Shown here: positions 27,901 to 36,616 of the stretch, piece after piece
Position numbering within the stretch: the first letter of the stretch is position 1
Layout: every line of letters begins with the position of its first letter
Source of the DNA: an uncultured Verrucomicrobia subdivision 3 bacterium
GTDB lineage: Bacteria; Verrucomicrobiota; Verrucomicrobiia; Limisphaerales; UBA8199
Length of the DNA: 47,218 nt
Assembly (NCBI GenBank): GCA_903912925.1
Contig: CAIWJG010000362.1
Location: forward strand, 1-47,218
Direction of reading: 5' to 3'
The notes under the pieces: generated by a model
Database searches by the model: none
What the model saw: the letters and a program-made list of their open reading frames with translations, nothing else
Told to the model about the DNA's origin: nothing
Position numbers and translations under genes: made by a program

Positions 27901-28269
27901 ATGTTCGTCTATGGAAAAGGCGACACGTTGCATCTCGGTCGTGCCCTGCCGCGTGAGTGGTTGAGCCGCAGAGAATCCATCTACCTCAAACGCGTCCACA
28001 CGCGCTTTGGAGTCGTTTCGGTCGAATATGAACCGGACCCTGCGCAAAACCGGATCACCTGCAAAGCCGATCTTGCGCTTACGACCTCACCCGCGCGGAC
28101 GCTCGTCCGCTTCCGCCACCCGGAGAAAAAGTCCATCCAGTCCGTGCGCGTCAACGGCGTGGAGCACGCGGCTTTTGATCCGATCAAGGGCGATGTGGAC
28201 ATCTCGGGCAGGAACGGCGCAGTGAGGATTGAAGCAAGTTTTGGGAGCGCGACACAAAAGCAGCAATAA
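24982..28269 (+). CDS. Large secreted six-hairpin (alpha/alpha)6-type glycosidase-like protein
   Basis: The protein has 1095 residues and a signal peptide (M-K-S-T-T-I-F-C-L-T-S-L-L-T-C-G). The N-terminal ~600 residues are beta-rich. From ~615 to ~960 there are repeated helical segments typical of six-hairpin glycosidases: H-L-A-H-Q-M-I-S-D-H-R, G-N-E-S-T-M-V-I-Q-E-L, G-W-I-M-W-A-L-A-E-H-Y-F, W-N-W-R-G-M-D-H-V-A-A-A-L, and Y-P-I-P-D-F-H-E-T-W-Y-D-W-A-G-F-S-C-Q-P-N. A beta-sandwich closes the protein. Acidic residues in these segments could be catalytic. I cannot assign a CAZy family. Its position among secreted glycan-active proteins supports polysaccharide degradation. Confidence 0.68.
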   Translation: MKSTTIFCLTSLLTCGLLWTTAQGVEAEKQQLDIAPFALPGTPTNEVRFEDPREIREVIVTLKSAVPENLGLSYLHKTWRRKRQELLDPTIGSFQLGWKVVDDWFDVAWDKGAVRVEKTGPRTAVLRFDLLSKEGVSFTAGDVDYRYTLGIRVDGVTSEAIERIKVYTASKPTRTRIRVMLDAGKPVDVKEVSLSGYNCEIANLEAGRGTKLLEDDRVGLLEGAPAQRDFLVDVRHLVSPHRFAYDEGLVTFGMADQTFTISMDSLLAQGPIWYQDRGVFVTLASDSSSFEAYQREVRRRRGPGRSSEASGVPAAEGSIASMVSQMPEQSLSGARLGQPERHPVAMMLGCKYNQNRFRIETDGDITMENGYGSDQAHRFFFGLGRWSRVANYADPAPALIYHVERRNGDLRVHQESFAVPLLKPVDEALTADDPTVCLVRFTLRNEGHLPVTASLPIEFSSRSQHTRHPYQDGARSGVPAGPRDVLTLTNYPGADSAANVERLLVVTTEGKPEVRGAIRTGMTITPKSEGLVLRRELAPGDSCEVLMKIARKSISTEQERASLGRLDYDALRRQTARFWNDEVSPWAELKTPEPELNAFHKAHLAHQMISDHRMPGEDGLISTSVGADAYGNFGNESTMVIQELEERGLQEEARKRLALWIKYQGTAKLAGRFSDQEGVFYGSGGTEAGESYVQSHGWIMWALAEHYFMTRDKAWLQGIAPNLIRGAEWIMRQRRLTMGDQPLSRGWERGLLPAGGLEDVNSFFYWVPSNTWNWRGMDHVAAALAAIGHPEAGRLRAEADAYRADILRSLTIARQHNPLVRLRDGRWVPHYPTHVYRRGRELGWIRETLEGSVNLLLCGILDPNGPEARGILDDFQDNLYTGGEFGYPIPDFHETWYDWAGFSCQPNLLAGLMPYLDRDEIEVYIWMFFNAFTATYSPNIQGVVEHARPILGFSNAEPFKTSDEANSIKWLRYMFVYGKGDTLHLGRALPREWLSRRESIYLKRVHTRFGVVSVEYEPDPAQNRITCKADLALTTSPARTLVRFRHPEKKSIQSVRVNGVEHAAFDPIKGDVDISGRNGAVRIEASFGSATQKQQ

Positions 28270-28285
28270 TCCATAACCCATTTCT

Positions 28286-29599
28286 ATGAGCTTATTCGCC
28301 TTGATCAAACACGTGATCAAAAATGGCAAAAGTCTTGCATTCCTGGGCACCGCACTACTTGCAGTCTCCACCGCAAATGCTGATGAGGCGGGACGCAAGC
28401 ACGCCGAAAACGAACTCCAGGCCCGGCCCGCCGTGCGCATCACCGTCGCTTTGCGCAACGCTGACATCATCGGCAGCGATAATCGCGCACTTCAGGCCGC
28501 AGTGGACTACGTCGGCAATCTCGGCGGCGGCGTGGTCGAAATCGGCCCGGGCGAGTATCTCATGCGCGATGCGCTGCACCTGCGCAGCCGCGTGACGGTG
28601 CGCGGGATTGGTGCGAAGACGGTGCTCAAAAAGGATCGCGAGCACCGCTCGCTGCTGGCGGCGGATGGTGATTTTGGCGAGGCGGCGATCACCGTGGAGA
28701 ATCCGGAAGGCTTCGCCATCGGGCGGGGGGTGTATGTGGCCTCAAAAACGATGCGGAACTTCCTTGGAGTCTGCGCGACCATCCTGAACAGCCGCGGCAA
28801 CTACTTCACGCTCAGCCGTTCCCTGAACGCGGACATTCTTATGGAGGACGGCGGGGTCGCAGCCACGGTTTATCCGGTGATCAGCGGTTACAACCTGGAG
28901 GAGGCCCGCGTGGAGAACTTGACGGCGGACGGAAATCGCGCGGAGAACCCGACCAAGGTGGACGGGTGCCGCACCGCCGGCATCTTCCTCTATCGCGGCG
29001 ACCATTGCGTGATCGGCAACTGCTTCGTGCGCGACTACAATGGCGACGGCATCAGTTTCCAGCAATCGAACGACGTGCAGGTGGAAGGCTGCGTCGTCGA
29101 GCGTTGTGCCGGGTTTGGCCTGCATCCTGGGAGCGGTTCGCAACGACCTTCGGTGAAAAACTCCCGCGCAATTGCGAATGGCGAGGACGGCTTTTTCTTC
29201 TGCTGGCGCGTGCGCGGCGGCGTAGCCGAGGGCAACTGGCTGGAGAACAACGGCGGTTATGGCATGTCCATCGGCCACAAAGACAGCGACAACTTCGTCC
29301 GAAAGAACACCATCATCGGCAACAAACTTGGCGGCGTCTATTGGCGCGAGGAGACCGAGCCGATGGCGGCGCACCGGATCACGTTTGAGGATAACGTCGT
29401 CCGGGACAACGAAGGCTGGGGACTCTTCGTGAACGGCGCGACACGCAACACCATCATCCGCAGCAACGTCATCGAGGATAGCGGCAGCGGTCGGCAGAAG
29501 ACCGGCATCCGCATCGGCAAGCAGGCGGGCGAGGTGATGATGGAGGGCAACACCATCAAGGCCGCGAACCAACTTCAGGATGAACGCCAGAAGAAATAG
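28286..29599 (+). CDS. Secreted right-handed parallel beta-helix protein (pectate-lyase-like fold)
   Basis: The N-terminus has a hydrophobic segment ending S-T-A-N-A, probably a signal peptide despite a long charged lead. The protein opens with D-N-R-A-L-Q-A-A-V-D-Y-V and G-G-G-V-V-E-I-G-P-G-E-Y, the classic first coil of pectin-lyase-fold proteins. Successive coils follow, such as H-C-V-I-G-N-C-F-V-R-D-Y, V-Q-V-E-G-C-V-V-E-R-C and N-F-V-R-K-N-T-I-I-G-N. The fold serves polysaccharide lyases, glycoside hydrolases and epimerases. Catalytic residues cannot be assigned from sequence. The gene is 16 bases after the 1095-residue gene. Confidence 0.75.
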   Translation: MSLFALIKHVIKNGKSLAFLGTALLAVSTANADEAGRKHAENELQARPAVRITVALRNADIIGSDNRALQAAVDYVGNLGGGVVEIGPGEYLMRDALHLRSRVTVRGIGAKTVLKKDREHRSLLAADGDFGEAAITVENPEGFAIGRGVYVASKTMRNFLGVCATILNSRGNYFTLSRSLNADILMEDGGVAATVYPVISGYNLEEARVENLTADGNRAENPTKVDGCRTAGIFLYRGDHCVIGNCFVRDYNGDGISFQQSNDVQVEGCVVERCAGFGLHPGSGSQRPSVKNSRAIANGEDGFFFCWRVRGGVAEGNWLENNGGYGMSIGHKDSDNFVRKNTIIGNKLGGVYWREETEPMAAHRITFEDNVVRDNEGWGLFVNGATRNTIIRSNVIEDSGSGRQKTGIRIGKQAGEVMMEGNTIKAANQLQDERQKK

Positions 29600-29623
29600 C
29601 ACGCTGCGTTAGGACCACAAATT

Positions 29624-31897
29624 GTGAAATTCATATCTATGACATCATACTCAAGCAGCAAAGTGAACCGGCTCGGGAGCGTATTCCTTGTTGCCTCGAC
29701 CCTTTGCGCCTTATGTGCCGCCGATACCCTTACGAACCAGCCGCCTTGGGCCGAAGCTCAACTTCAAGGCCCCCCAACGCGCTACGCGGTGGATGTGGAG
29801 CATTACCGGTTCCGCGCCACATGCGATGTCGGCAACCCCTCGTTCTACCCGGTCCCGCAGGACACGGTGACGCGCGAGACTTACCTGCGCTGCCTTGAAG
29901 CGCAGAACCCCGCCGAGATCGCCCGCAATCCGAATCGCGGCATGGATGGACCGCGCGTGTTCATGCCGGTGCTTGTGAAATACATGCAAACCGGCGACGC
30001 CGCTTGGGCGGATGCCTGCATCGCGATGCTCAAGGCGTTTCACGCCGAGATGCAGAACCAGGTCGCGGAGCGGAAATGGTTCTGGCAGTTCGAGCATCCG
30101 CCCGCACTGGTTCCGCTCTATCGCAAGTATCTCCTCCAAGGCGGCGCGATGAAGCCGGACGCGGACTGGTTTCGCGAAATGTGGCTCTACTACTGCCGCA
30201 ACCTGCACGTGTGGGACACCGAGCCGGTCGAATGGCGCGGTGGTTGTCATCGCTCAATGCCGGAGGCTTACGTGAAAGGTCGGGCGGCTGCGTGGTATCC
30301 GGACATTCCCGAAGCGGCGCACTGGAAACGGTACTCGGAACTCGTCTTCGACGATTTTTGGAAGGTCAAAGACGTCGGACAGAACGACGCCCATTATATG
30401 ATGATGCCGTTCATCATTCTCGCCTGGGCCGCCGACCAGTGGACCGGTGACGACCGCGTGTACACCGACCCGGGCATGAAGCGGCTGTGGGATCGGCTCA
30501 TGGTGGAGGTCTCTCCAGATGGCGCGGTCATTCCCTACGGGCCGAACGCCGGTTGGAACAGCACGGCCGATTCTCGTATCGCCATGCTGGAACGCATCGC
30601 TGCCAAGACCGGCGATGGCCGTTACCGCTTCGTTGCCCACAAGCTGCTCAACTACCTGCGTTATCAATCTCCCGAGTTCAACCGGGACACATATCGCCCG
30701 GACGGATCAAGTTCCTGGCTGATTTCGCTCGCCTGGCTGTTCGCGGACGATTCGGTGAAGCCGGTTCAGCCGGACGCAGGGTCGCTCTGGAACAAGCGCG
30801 TGGAAACCGCCCGCGTTCCGCTCACGGACAAGAACCTCACTGAGCGGTTGTTGGGTAATGCCGATCCGAGAACCAACCACGGTCACATTTGTTGTGGTTG
30901 GTTCCTGACCGGCAAGGAGTGGCCTGACAAGTTGGTGTTGCGCAGTGGCTGGAGCCCCGGCGAGCTCTTTGCGCTCGTGGAATTGCATCCCACCAGTTTT
31001 CCGGCGAACCCGGGCGGCATCATGGGACTGGATCGGTGGGGCGCACCCTTCACACAGATCGCCGCCAGCAAGGGCGCTACCGTGGAGAACCGCGCTTTGA
31101 TTGAAAACATCGGCCACACCGCCAAGCTTCGGCTGCACCCTGACCCGATTCGAATCAATGAAATGTGGGATGGCCGCCCGCCGGACATCCGCTCGGAGGT
31201 GACGTATTTCAAGGACACGCCCCAAGCCACGTTCGCCCGGGTGCGTGTGCAAAATACGGATGGCCTGCCCGTCACGTACGAACGCGAGTTTGTTTTCGTG
31301 AAGAACCGCTTCCTCGCCACGCGCGAGATTGTGACGTTCGAAGAAAGTTTCAAGGCCCGGGTTGCGCCGCTTTGGAATACCCACAACATTGGTCCGCAAA
31401 TCGGCAGTCACTGGGCCAACACCTTCATTCAAGCGCCGATAGACGATAACGGTAACCGCAGCCTGAAGACGCCTCCGGCGGACTTGCTGGTTTGGTTCGC
31501 TCCGCGCGCCGATTGCCGGCTGCAAATCGTGGATCGCTTGGAGAGCGACCCGCGGACCGAATCGTGTCCGAACCAGGTCCGCTACCTTTGGGAAGGCACG
31601 CCCGCCGTCGGAGAGAAGCTCGTATTCACGCAGGTCTATTATCCGCATCCGCCGTACCGTTCTCGTACCTCGTCGAACAACCCCGGCTCGAAAGGCGCTT
31701 ACGCCAACGAACTCCAGGCCACCGCCCACGCCTCCGGCATCAAGGTAGTTTGCGACAACAAGGAGGCATCGATTCTTCGACTCGAAATGGAAACTGATCG
31801 CGTCGAGTGGGTCGTATTCAATCCCGAATCCAAACCGCTGAAACTGGATTCCTTCGAGACGAGCGAACCTTATGCTTATGTCGGAAACAGCCAATAG
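29624..31897 (+). CDS. Secreted (alpha/alpha)-toroid protein, polysaccharide-lyase/hydrolase-like
   Basis: The protein has 757 residues with a secretion signal (V-F-L-V-A-S-T-L-C-A-L-C-A-A-D). Residues ~90-390 are helical with Trp/Tyr/His-rich turns (F-W-Q-F-E-H-P-P-A-L-V-P-L-Y, V-E-W-R-G-G-C-H-R-S, Q-N-D-A-H-Y-M-M-M-P-F, G-P-N-A-G-W-N-S-T). This resembles the toroid of heparinase/alginate-lyase-like enzymes. The second half is beta-rich with C-C-G-W-F-L-T-G-K-E-W and W-N-T-H-N-I-G-P-Q-I-G-S-H-W, like the C-terminal sandwich of the same superfamily. The family is not recognised precisely. GTG 29624 is used; ATG 29639 is an in-frame alternative. It overlaps the next gene by 26 bases. Confidence 0.65.
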   Translation: MKFISMTSYSSSKVNRLGSVFLVASTLCALCAADTLTNQPPWAEAQLQGPPTRYAVDVEHYRFRATCDVGNPSFYPVPQDTVTRETYLRCLEAQNPAEIARNPNRGMDGPRVFMPVLVKYMQTGDAAWADACIAMLKAFHAEMQNQVAERKWFWQFEHPPALVPLYRKYLLQGGAMKPDADWFREMWLYYCRNLHVWDTEPVEWRGGCHRSMPEAYVKGRAAAWYPDIPEAAHWKRYSELVFDDFWKVKDVGQNDAHYMMMPFIILAWAADQWTGDDRVYTDPGMKRLWDRLMVEVSPDGAVIPYGPNAGWNSTADSRIAMLERIAAKTGDGRYRFVAHKLLNYLRYQSPEFNRDTYRPDGSSSWLISLAWLFADDSVKPVQPDAGSLWNKRVETARVPLTDKNLTERLLGNADPRTNHGHICCGWFLTGKEWPDKLVLRSGWSPGELFALVELHPTSFPANPGGIMGLDRWGAPFTQIAASKGATVENRALIENIGHTAKLRLHPDPIRINEMWDGRPPDIRSEVTYFKDTPQATFARVRVQNTDGLPVTYEREFVFVKNRFLATREIVTFEESFKARVAPLWNTHNIGPQIGSHWANTFIQAPIDDNGNRSLKTPPADLLVWFAPRADCRLQIVDRLESDPRTESCPNQVRYLWEGTPAVGEKLVFTQVYYPHPPYRSRTSSNNPGSKGAYANELQATAHASGIKVVCDNKEASILRLEMETDRVEWVVFNPESKPLKLDSFETSEPYAYVGNSQ

Positions 31898-34835
31898 CCC
31901 GCATGGGTTGATCTACCGGTTTGACCGGGGCGGCGGCGGACGATCCCTTGAGAAGTCATCCTTACCGCGCCGCGGCAACAAGCTGTGTTTCGGTTTGGTT
32001 GCCTTGGTGGTCTTTTCTCTTTGTCGGGGCGAAGCTGGCGAGACCAAACTACCTCCGGGAGCCAATGACGCACGCATGACGGAAGTGCGGCCAACGGTCT
32101 ATCCATATTTACTTGATCCGACGGTCTACCCGGATTACACACGCCGTCCAAGCCGCGCTCCAACTTGGGCCACCTTCGAAGGCAGGCCGCAATTCGTCGC
32201 GCTGCGAACGTTGCCCACCGCCGCTTTCACCAATCAGGGCCTTGGAACGGTTTGCATGCCGCCAATTGATCTGGTCTCGAATCCGAATCTTGGCGAAGCG
32301 CTCGACGAACTGAAACATCGTGGCTATTACCTGTTTGATGTCGGGGGATATGTTCCGGGGAGTGTGTCCCACCAGATCCGGGTGCCGCCCGAGACGCTGC
32401 GATTGCTGGAGGAGAAACTCGGTGATCGCTTTCTGGGTTTCGACGTGGGGGAGCAGGACGGACGATACCTCTTCACCGCACGGGCGATTCAGTCACCGTA
32501 TGCCGCCGACCGCTTGGGCCAATACCTTCAAGCGCATGATTACTTCCGCAGCATTGAAGATGATCTGGGCAACCGCCTGAACTCACTGATGGTTTACTGG
32601 TATTGGCCGTATCTAATCAAAGCGGGTCGCGTTGTCCTGGCGGGCGCGGAGACTCAGAACAAGGTGACGAGTTCGAGCATCCACTACGCCTTCTTGCGGG
32701 GCGCGGGCAAACAATATGGCGTGCATTGGTTCGGCAACGCTGCGGTTTTCAACACTTGGCACCACAAGGCTTACCAGGAGCAGACCGCGGAGTCCGGGCC
32801 GACGAAAGGCAACAGCTTGAACCTCCTTCGCCGCCTGATGCTCAGTCACTATCTTTACAACAGCGTGATCCTCGGCTTCGAAGCCGCATTATACGAGAAA
32901 TCCTGGTGGCCACCGAATGGCGACGGGCCGCTCTCGCCGCTGGGAACCATCCAACAAGACGCCGTCAAGTTCGTCGCCGAACATCCACAACCCGGCGTGA
33001 TGCACGCGCCGGTTGCTCTGCTGCTGGATCACTTTGCAGGCTGGATGCCGGCGCGCACCTGGACCACGGCTTATCGGGTGTGGGGGTACCTGCCCTACGA
33101 TTCCGGCGACTACCTGACTCACACTGTGTTCTCGATGCTTTACCCAGACTACGAGGACAGTGCCTGGTACCACGATGAGCGCGGCACGATTTGCAACACG
33201 CCCTACGGTGACATAGCGGATGTGTTGCACTCGGATGCGACGTCCTGGGTCATGAAACAATACGGCGTTCTGGTGGCCGCTGGAAATCTCTTCACCGCGG
33301 ACGCGGAGTTGCGCGACAAGCTCGACGCCTATGTTTCCTCGGGCGGCACCCTCATCGTCACCGCCGAGAACGCACGCCGCCTGTGGCCGGAGTGGAAGGT
33401 AGCAGGGCAACCTAAGCGATTTTCCCCCGACTCGGTCGTCATCTGGAAGGACGGAACGCAAACCATCGAACGTCAAACCATGGAACTGTGCGACGTCTCT
33501 CTGCCAGGCGGAGCCGAAGTTCTGGCACGCTGCAGCGAACTGCCCGCAGTAGTCCGCCTGCATCGTGGGGCGGGTGAACTCTTTCTGCTGCTGAGTCCGT
33601 TTGGGATCAATGCCGAGCCGACTGTGCAAGGGGAGTTGGCCCATCACAACTGGAACCAACCGCTTGCGCAGCCCCACACCCTGCTGACCCACGTCCGGCG
33701 AGTGCTGGATTCAGCTTTCCGCTCGCAGGAGCTATTCTCCGTCGGCGATGGGCTGGGTTACATCACGTGCCATAAGGGACCGGGCGACTACACGGTTGGG
33801 GTGTTCAACAATTCGATCCAATCAAAGCCGTTCCAAATCGCTTCTCATTGCGGCCCGGTCACGAAGATTACCGAGCTTACGCTCGGGAGGGACATGCGCT
33901 CGGCTCCCGGTTACTGGCCGCATGAGTTTCAGAACAACGAGGGTGGGCGATCCGATGCGACCAACATTTCCGGCGGCGACGTCCGGCTCTTCTCGGTGCA
34001 ACTGGACGAGGTCGGCGTGCGCGTCCTCCCGCAAGAAACACCGCCCGCTCGGCCCGTGGGCCGCCTGCTGGCCCTCCGTGGCATCTCTGATCTCCGGGAG
34101 GAGATTCTGCGCCGGCCCACCTTCTTCGAGCACTTTGATGGTGTTAAGCTTGATTGGACATACCTGCATCGGCGCGATGCGCAGCAGGTGAAGCGCGACC
34201 GACCGTGGCTGGAACTTCAGCAGTTGCGCGTGGTAGTGGACTTCACGTCTGGTTTGAACCACTTCCCTGACTTGACCCTTCTGGATCTTCTTCCGGCGTC
34301 ATACGCCGACAGCGTGGCCTGGATGAGCGACGTTTTAGCCAAGATGAAACTGGCAGGATCTACCGATGCCATCATCGTCACCCACATGGCGCCGGAGTTC
34401 GGCGCCACGCAGGGGCAGGTTGAGGAGTCCTTCAAACGCGGTTTGCGCGACTTGTGTCGTCGGGCGAAAGCGCAGGGGATTACCCTGCATCTGCAGAATC
34501 GGGCAGGGCGGTGGCACGGCAGCGTACCGGAAATCTTGCACCTGATTGACGAGTTGGGTGCGGACAACCTGCGCTTCGCACTCAACATGTCCTGCGCGGA
34601 CGTGAAAGACTCCCTGGCTAGAGCGGGGGACCGATTGGGCATGATTCTGGCCAGCGCACCGGGCAAATCGGCGCCTGAGATGCAACGACCGGTCTCGGAA
34701 GGTGGAGTGAATTGCACTGCCTTCAAGTCGGTACGGGTGCCTGTGGTCTTGGATGGCGAGTATGCCGGCCCTGATGAAGTGTTCAAGGATGTGACGGCGG
34801 TGTGGGGGCCGCCTGCGAAAGGTCTTCAACCATGA
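31872..34835 (+). CDS. Multi-domain secreted TIM-barrel protein with glutaminase-like and xylose-isomerase-like parts
   Basis: The protein has 987 residues. An N-terminal extension precedes a hydrophobic export segment (L-V-A-L-V-V-F-S-L-C). Residues ~100-430 look like a glycoside-hydrolase-type barrel (F-D-V-G-E-Q-D-G-R-Y, G-V-H-W-F-G-N-A). A segment around 470-525 (Q-Y-G-V-L-V-A-A-G-N, Y-V-S-S-G-G-T-L-I-V-T) resembles the class-I-glutaminase-like trimerisation domain of beta-galactosidases. The last ~280 residues resemble a xylose-isomerase-like barrel (L-R-D-L-C-R-R-A-K-A-Q-G-I-T-L-H-L-Q-N, L-G-A-D-N-L-R-F-A-L-N). Enzymatic activity is unknown. It overlaps both neighbours, the upstream gene by 26 bases and the downstream start by ATGA. 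Confidence 0.6.
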   Translation: MLMSETANSPHGLIYRFDRGGGGRSLEKSSLPRRGNKLCFGLVALVVFSLCRGEAGETKLPPGANDARMTEVRPTVYPYLLDPTVYPDYTRRPSRAPTWATFEGRPQFVALRTLPTAAFTNQGLGTVCMPPIDLVSNPNLGEALDELKHRGYYLFDVGGYVPGSVSHQIRVPPETLRLLEEKLGDRFLGFDVGEQDGRYLFTARAIQSPYAADRLGQYLQAHDYFRSIEDDLGNRLNSLMVYWYWPYLIKAGRVVLAGAETQNKVTSSSIHYAFLRGAGKQYGVHWFGNAAVFNTWHHKAYQEQTAESGPTKGNSLNLLRRLMLSHYLYNSVILGFEAALYEKSWWPPNGDGPLSPLGTIQQDAVKFVAEHPQPGVMHAPVALLLDHFAGWMPARTWTTAYRVWGYLPYDSGDYLTHTVFSMLYPDYEDSAWYHDERGTICNTPYGDIADVLHSDATSWVMKQYGVLVAAGNLFTADAELRDKLDAYVSSGGTLIVTAENARRLWPEWKVAGQPKRFSPDSVVIWKDGTQTIERQTMELCDVSLPGGAEVLARCSELPAVVRLHRGAGELFLLLSPFGINAEPTVQGELAHHNWNQPLAQPHTLLTHVRRVLDSAFRSQELFSVGDGLGYITCHKGPGDYTVGVFNNSIQSKPFQIASHCGPVTKITELTLGRDMRSAPGYWPHEFQNNEGGRSDATNISGGDVRLFSVQLDEVGVRVLPQETPPARPVGRLLALRGISDLREEILRRPTFFEHFDGVKLDWTYLHRRDAQQVKRDRPWLELQQLRVVVDFTSGLNHFPDLTLLDLLPASYADSVAWMSDVLAKMKLAGSTDAIIVTHMAPEFGATQGQVEESFKRGLRDLCRRAKAQGITLHLQNRAGRWHGSVPEILHLIDELGADNLRFALNMSCADVKDSLARAGDRLGMILASAPGKSAPEMQRPVSEGGVNCTAFKSVRVPVVLDGEYAGPDEVFKDVTAVWGPPAKGLQP

Positions 34836-35236
34836 GAATTCCAGCAAAGACTGCCAGCCTCGCGAAGGGTTTAGGAATAGGGGTTGCCGCCCTGTGGCTT
34901 CCGTTTGGCGCATGTGCTGCCGAACTTGAAATCGCTATCCGTCCCGGCAGTGAAGCAGGCGGATTGAATGTGCGGTCGCCCCATTGCCCGGGCGATGTCT
35001 TCGATTTCCGCACCTGCGAAGGCGTGGTCGTCGGCTCAAAGGACTTCGGCCTGTTTCAGGTGAAGCTTCCGACAACCTTCAGCGACGGTTTCAAGTCCTG
35101 GCGACGCGACGGCAAAATCTGGAGCTACGCTTGGCCGTATGTCCTCCTCAGTTCCGTCCTCGTCTCCCGTGGTGGCAGCCGCCCGTCTGGCGTTGGCTCG
35201 TTCTCTCCGGCTGGGTCCGCCGCTAGTCGTTCATAG
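34832..35236 (+). pseudogene. Truncated secreted-protein gene at the edge of the mobile element
   Basis: The ATG overlaps the preceding stop (ATGA). A signal peptide follows (K-G-L-G-I-G-V-A-A-L-W-L-P-F-G-A-C-A-A-E), then ~75 ordinary residues ending near D-G-K-I-W-S-Y-A-W. After about base 35150 the frame becomes Ser/Arg/Gly-rich filler to a chance stop, and the noncoding hairpin-rich DNA begins. The natural reading is that the 3' part of a carbohydrate-locus gene was removed by arrival of the element or a later deletion. The missing part is not found beyond the integrase at 46.1 kb. Exact breakpoint uncertain by tens of bases. Confidence 0.65.
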
Positions 35237-36177
35237 CCGGATCGCCATGAGACGAAATCAGCCTCTCCGCCCGTGGCGGAGAGGAAAACGAAACCAATAG
35301 CCACCAATGCGCACGACGAGAACCAGGCTCCGCTTGGTCTCGACGTGTGCCCCCTGGAACTCGAAGTCAGCTCGCTGCGCTCGAAGCAAAGTCAGTTCGC
35401 GCTCCACTCGCCCCTCGCGACCCACCTCGTTCCGCGCTCACAACCACGAATTGAAGCGCGCAACCGGCGTACGCGATACATCGTCGAACGCTGGTCGCCG
35501 CGCGCGGGTGCTGACGCTCGTGCCCGCCGGCTCGGCGCCGTTGCGGGCACCGGGCCGCCTTCACTGGTTATCGGACGCCAGTGTCGGCGGCCCTCTCGCT
35601 GCCTGCGCGCGCGACGGAGGCTCCACCAGTTCGGATGTGGGGCGCACTGTCGGACCCCCCGGGTTATCGAACGCCCCTCGCGCGCGCAGGCCAGCACCGC
35701 AAAGTCAGCCGCTTCGCGGAGAAGTGTTCGACGCGGCCAACAGCAACGTCAGCCGCCCCGCTTCCGGCGCACATAGCCCGCGCCTGCACCAGGGGCGGGT
35801 AGGGCGCCCTCGCGGCCCTGGACACGACGCCACCCCGGAGGACCGGCCGCCAAGAGCCGTGGGTTGCGCTCGCCGGGCGCTTTGACTCCGTTCGCTGGGC
35901 GTGGCAGGCCACCGCGCCAACTCACGGCACTTGGCGGCTTCCCAGGGCGCCTGACTCGTCGGCTTTTGCACAGCTCAGCTCCACTCCGCTACCGAGCGAA
36001 CGGCTCCGCGCCGACCCGCTCCTACGCTCCATTCCGCACCGCTGCACAAAACCGCCGAGACAGGCGAGGACCCCGGCGGCGTGAGAGCGGTCAGCTTCTG
36101 CTCCGGTTACGATGCTCGTGCCTGCGCGTCTGGACCTCCGCAGAACTGCCCGCACTCACTGCCGCCCCCAAAGTTAG

Positions 36178-36600
36178 TCTGGCCTCTGGCCGGGCAGGCC
36201 AACTCGTCCCTGCTCCCATCCCTCCTCAGCCTGCCCGGCCAGAAGCCAGAAGAGCGTGGCCCCCGCGACCCGCACGATGCGCGCCAGACTGCCGGCGTTC
36301 AGCACCGCCCGGGACGACCCGGTCTCTCCGCGTTGCTTCGTGCTGAACGCTGGCAGACTGGCGCTTGAGGCGAAGTCACTCTCACCTCTGGCCGTCAGTG
36401 CTCCGCGCTAGGCCTTACGGCTTGCCCTGCCACCATCAAGCCACGGCCTGGCGCTGCGCACTCCCGACCAGAAGTGAGAACACCGCGGCCCCCGCGACCC
36501 GATATGACCGGCGCCCGACCATCGAGCCGAACGGTGGAGGACACCGCTCGTCTCGCTGGCTCGGAGGCAAACAAACCGCGCGCGCCAAATCGACTCCGCT
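36178..36600 (+). ncRNA. Two-unit structured RNA candidate with invariant linker
   Basis: Unit 1 has a 22-bp stem (36178-36199 with 36229-36250), then seven bases, a 15-nt linker GGCCCCCGCGACCCG (36258-36272), then a second stem (36281-36305 with 36340-36364). Unit 2 repeats the plan: a stem 36380-36414 with 36445-36479, seven bases, the same 15-nt linker (36487-36501), then a weaker stem complex to ~36590. The outer six pairs of the first stem change in a compensatory way, tctggc/gccaga in unit 1 and tctcac/gtgaga in unit 2. The next bases (CTCTGGCC, CCAGAAG) are shared. This is seen directly. The RNA interpretation is inference. Confidence 0.6.
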
Positions 36601-36616
36601 CCGTTCGGGGCTGTCA

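Noticed and set aside
35080..35100. tRNA-like T-arm text (ggtttcaagtcc)
   Set aside because: It encodes D-G-F-K-S-W in frame within a real gene and no cloverleaf can be drawn around it.
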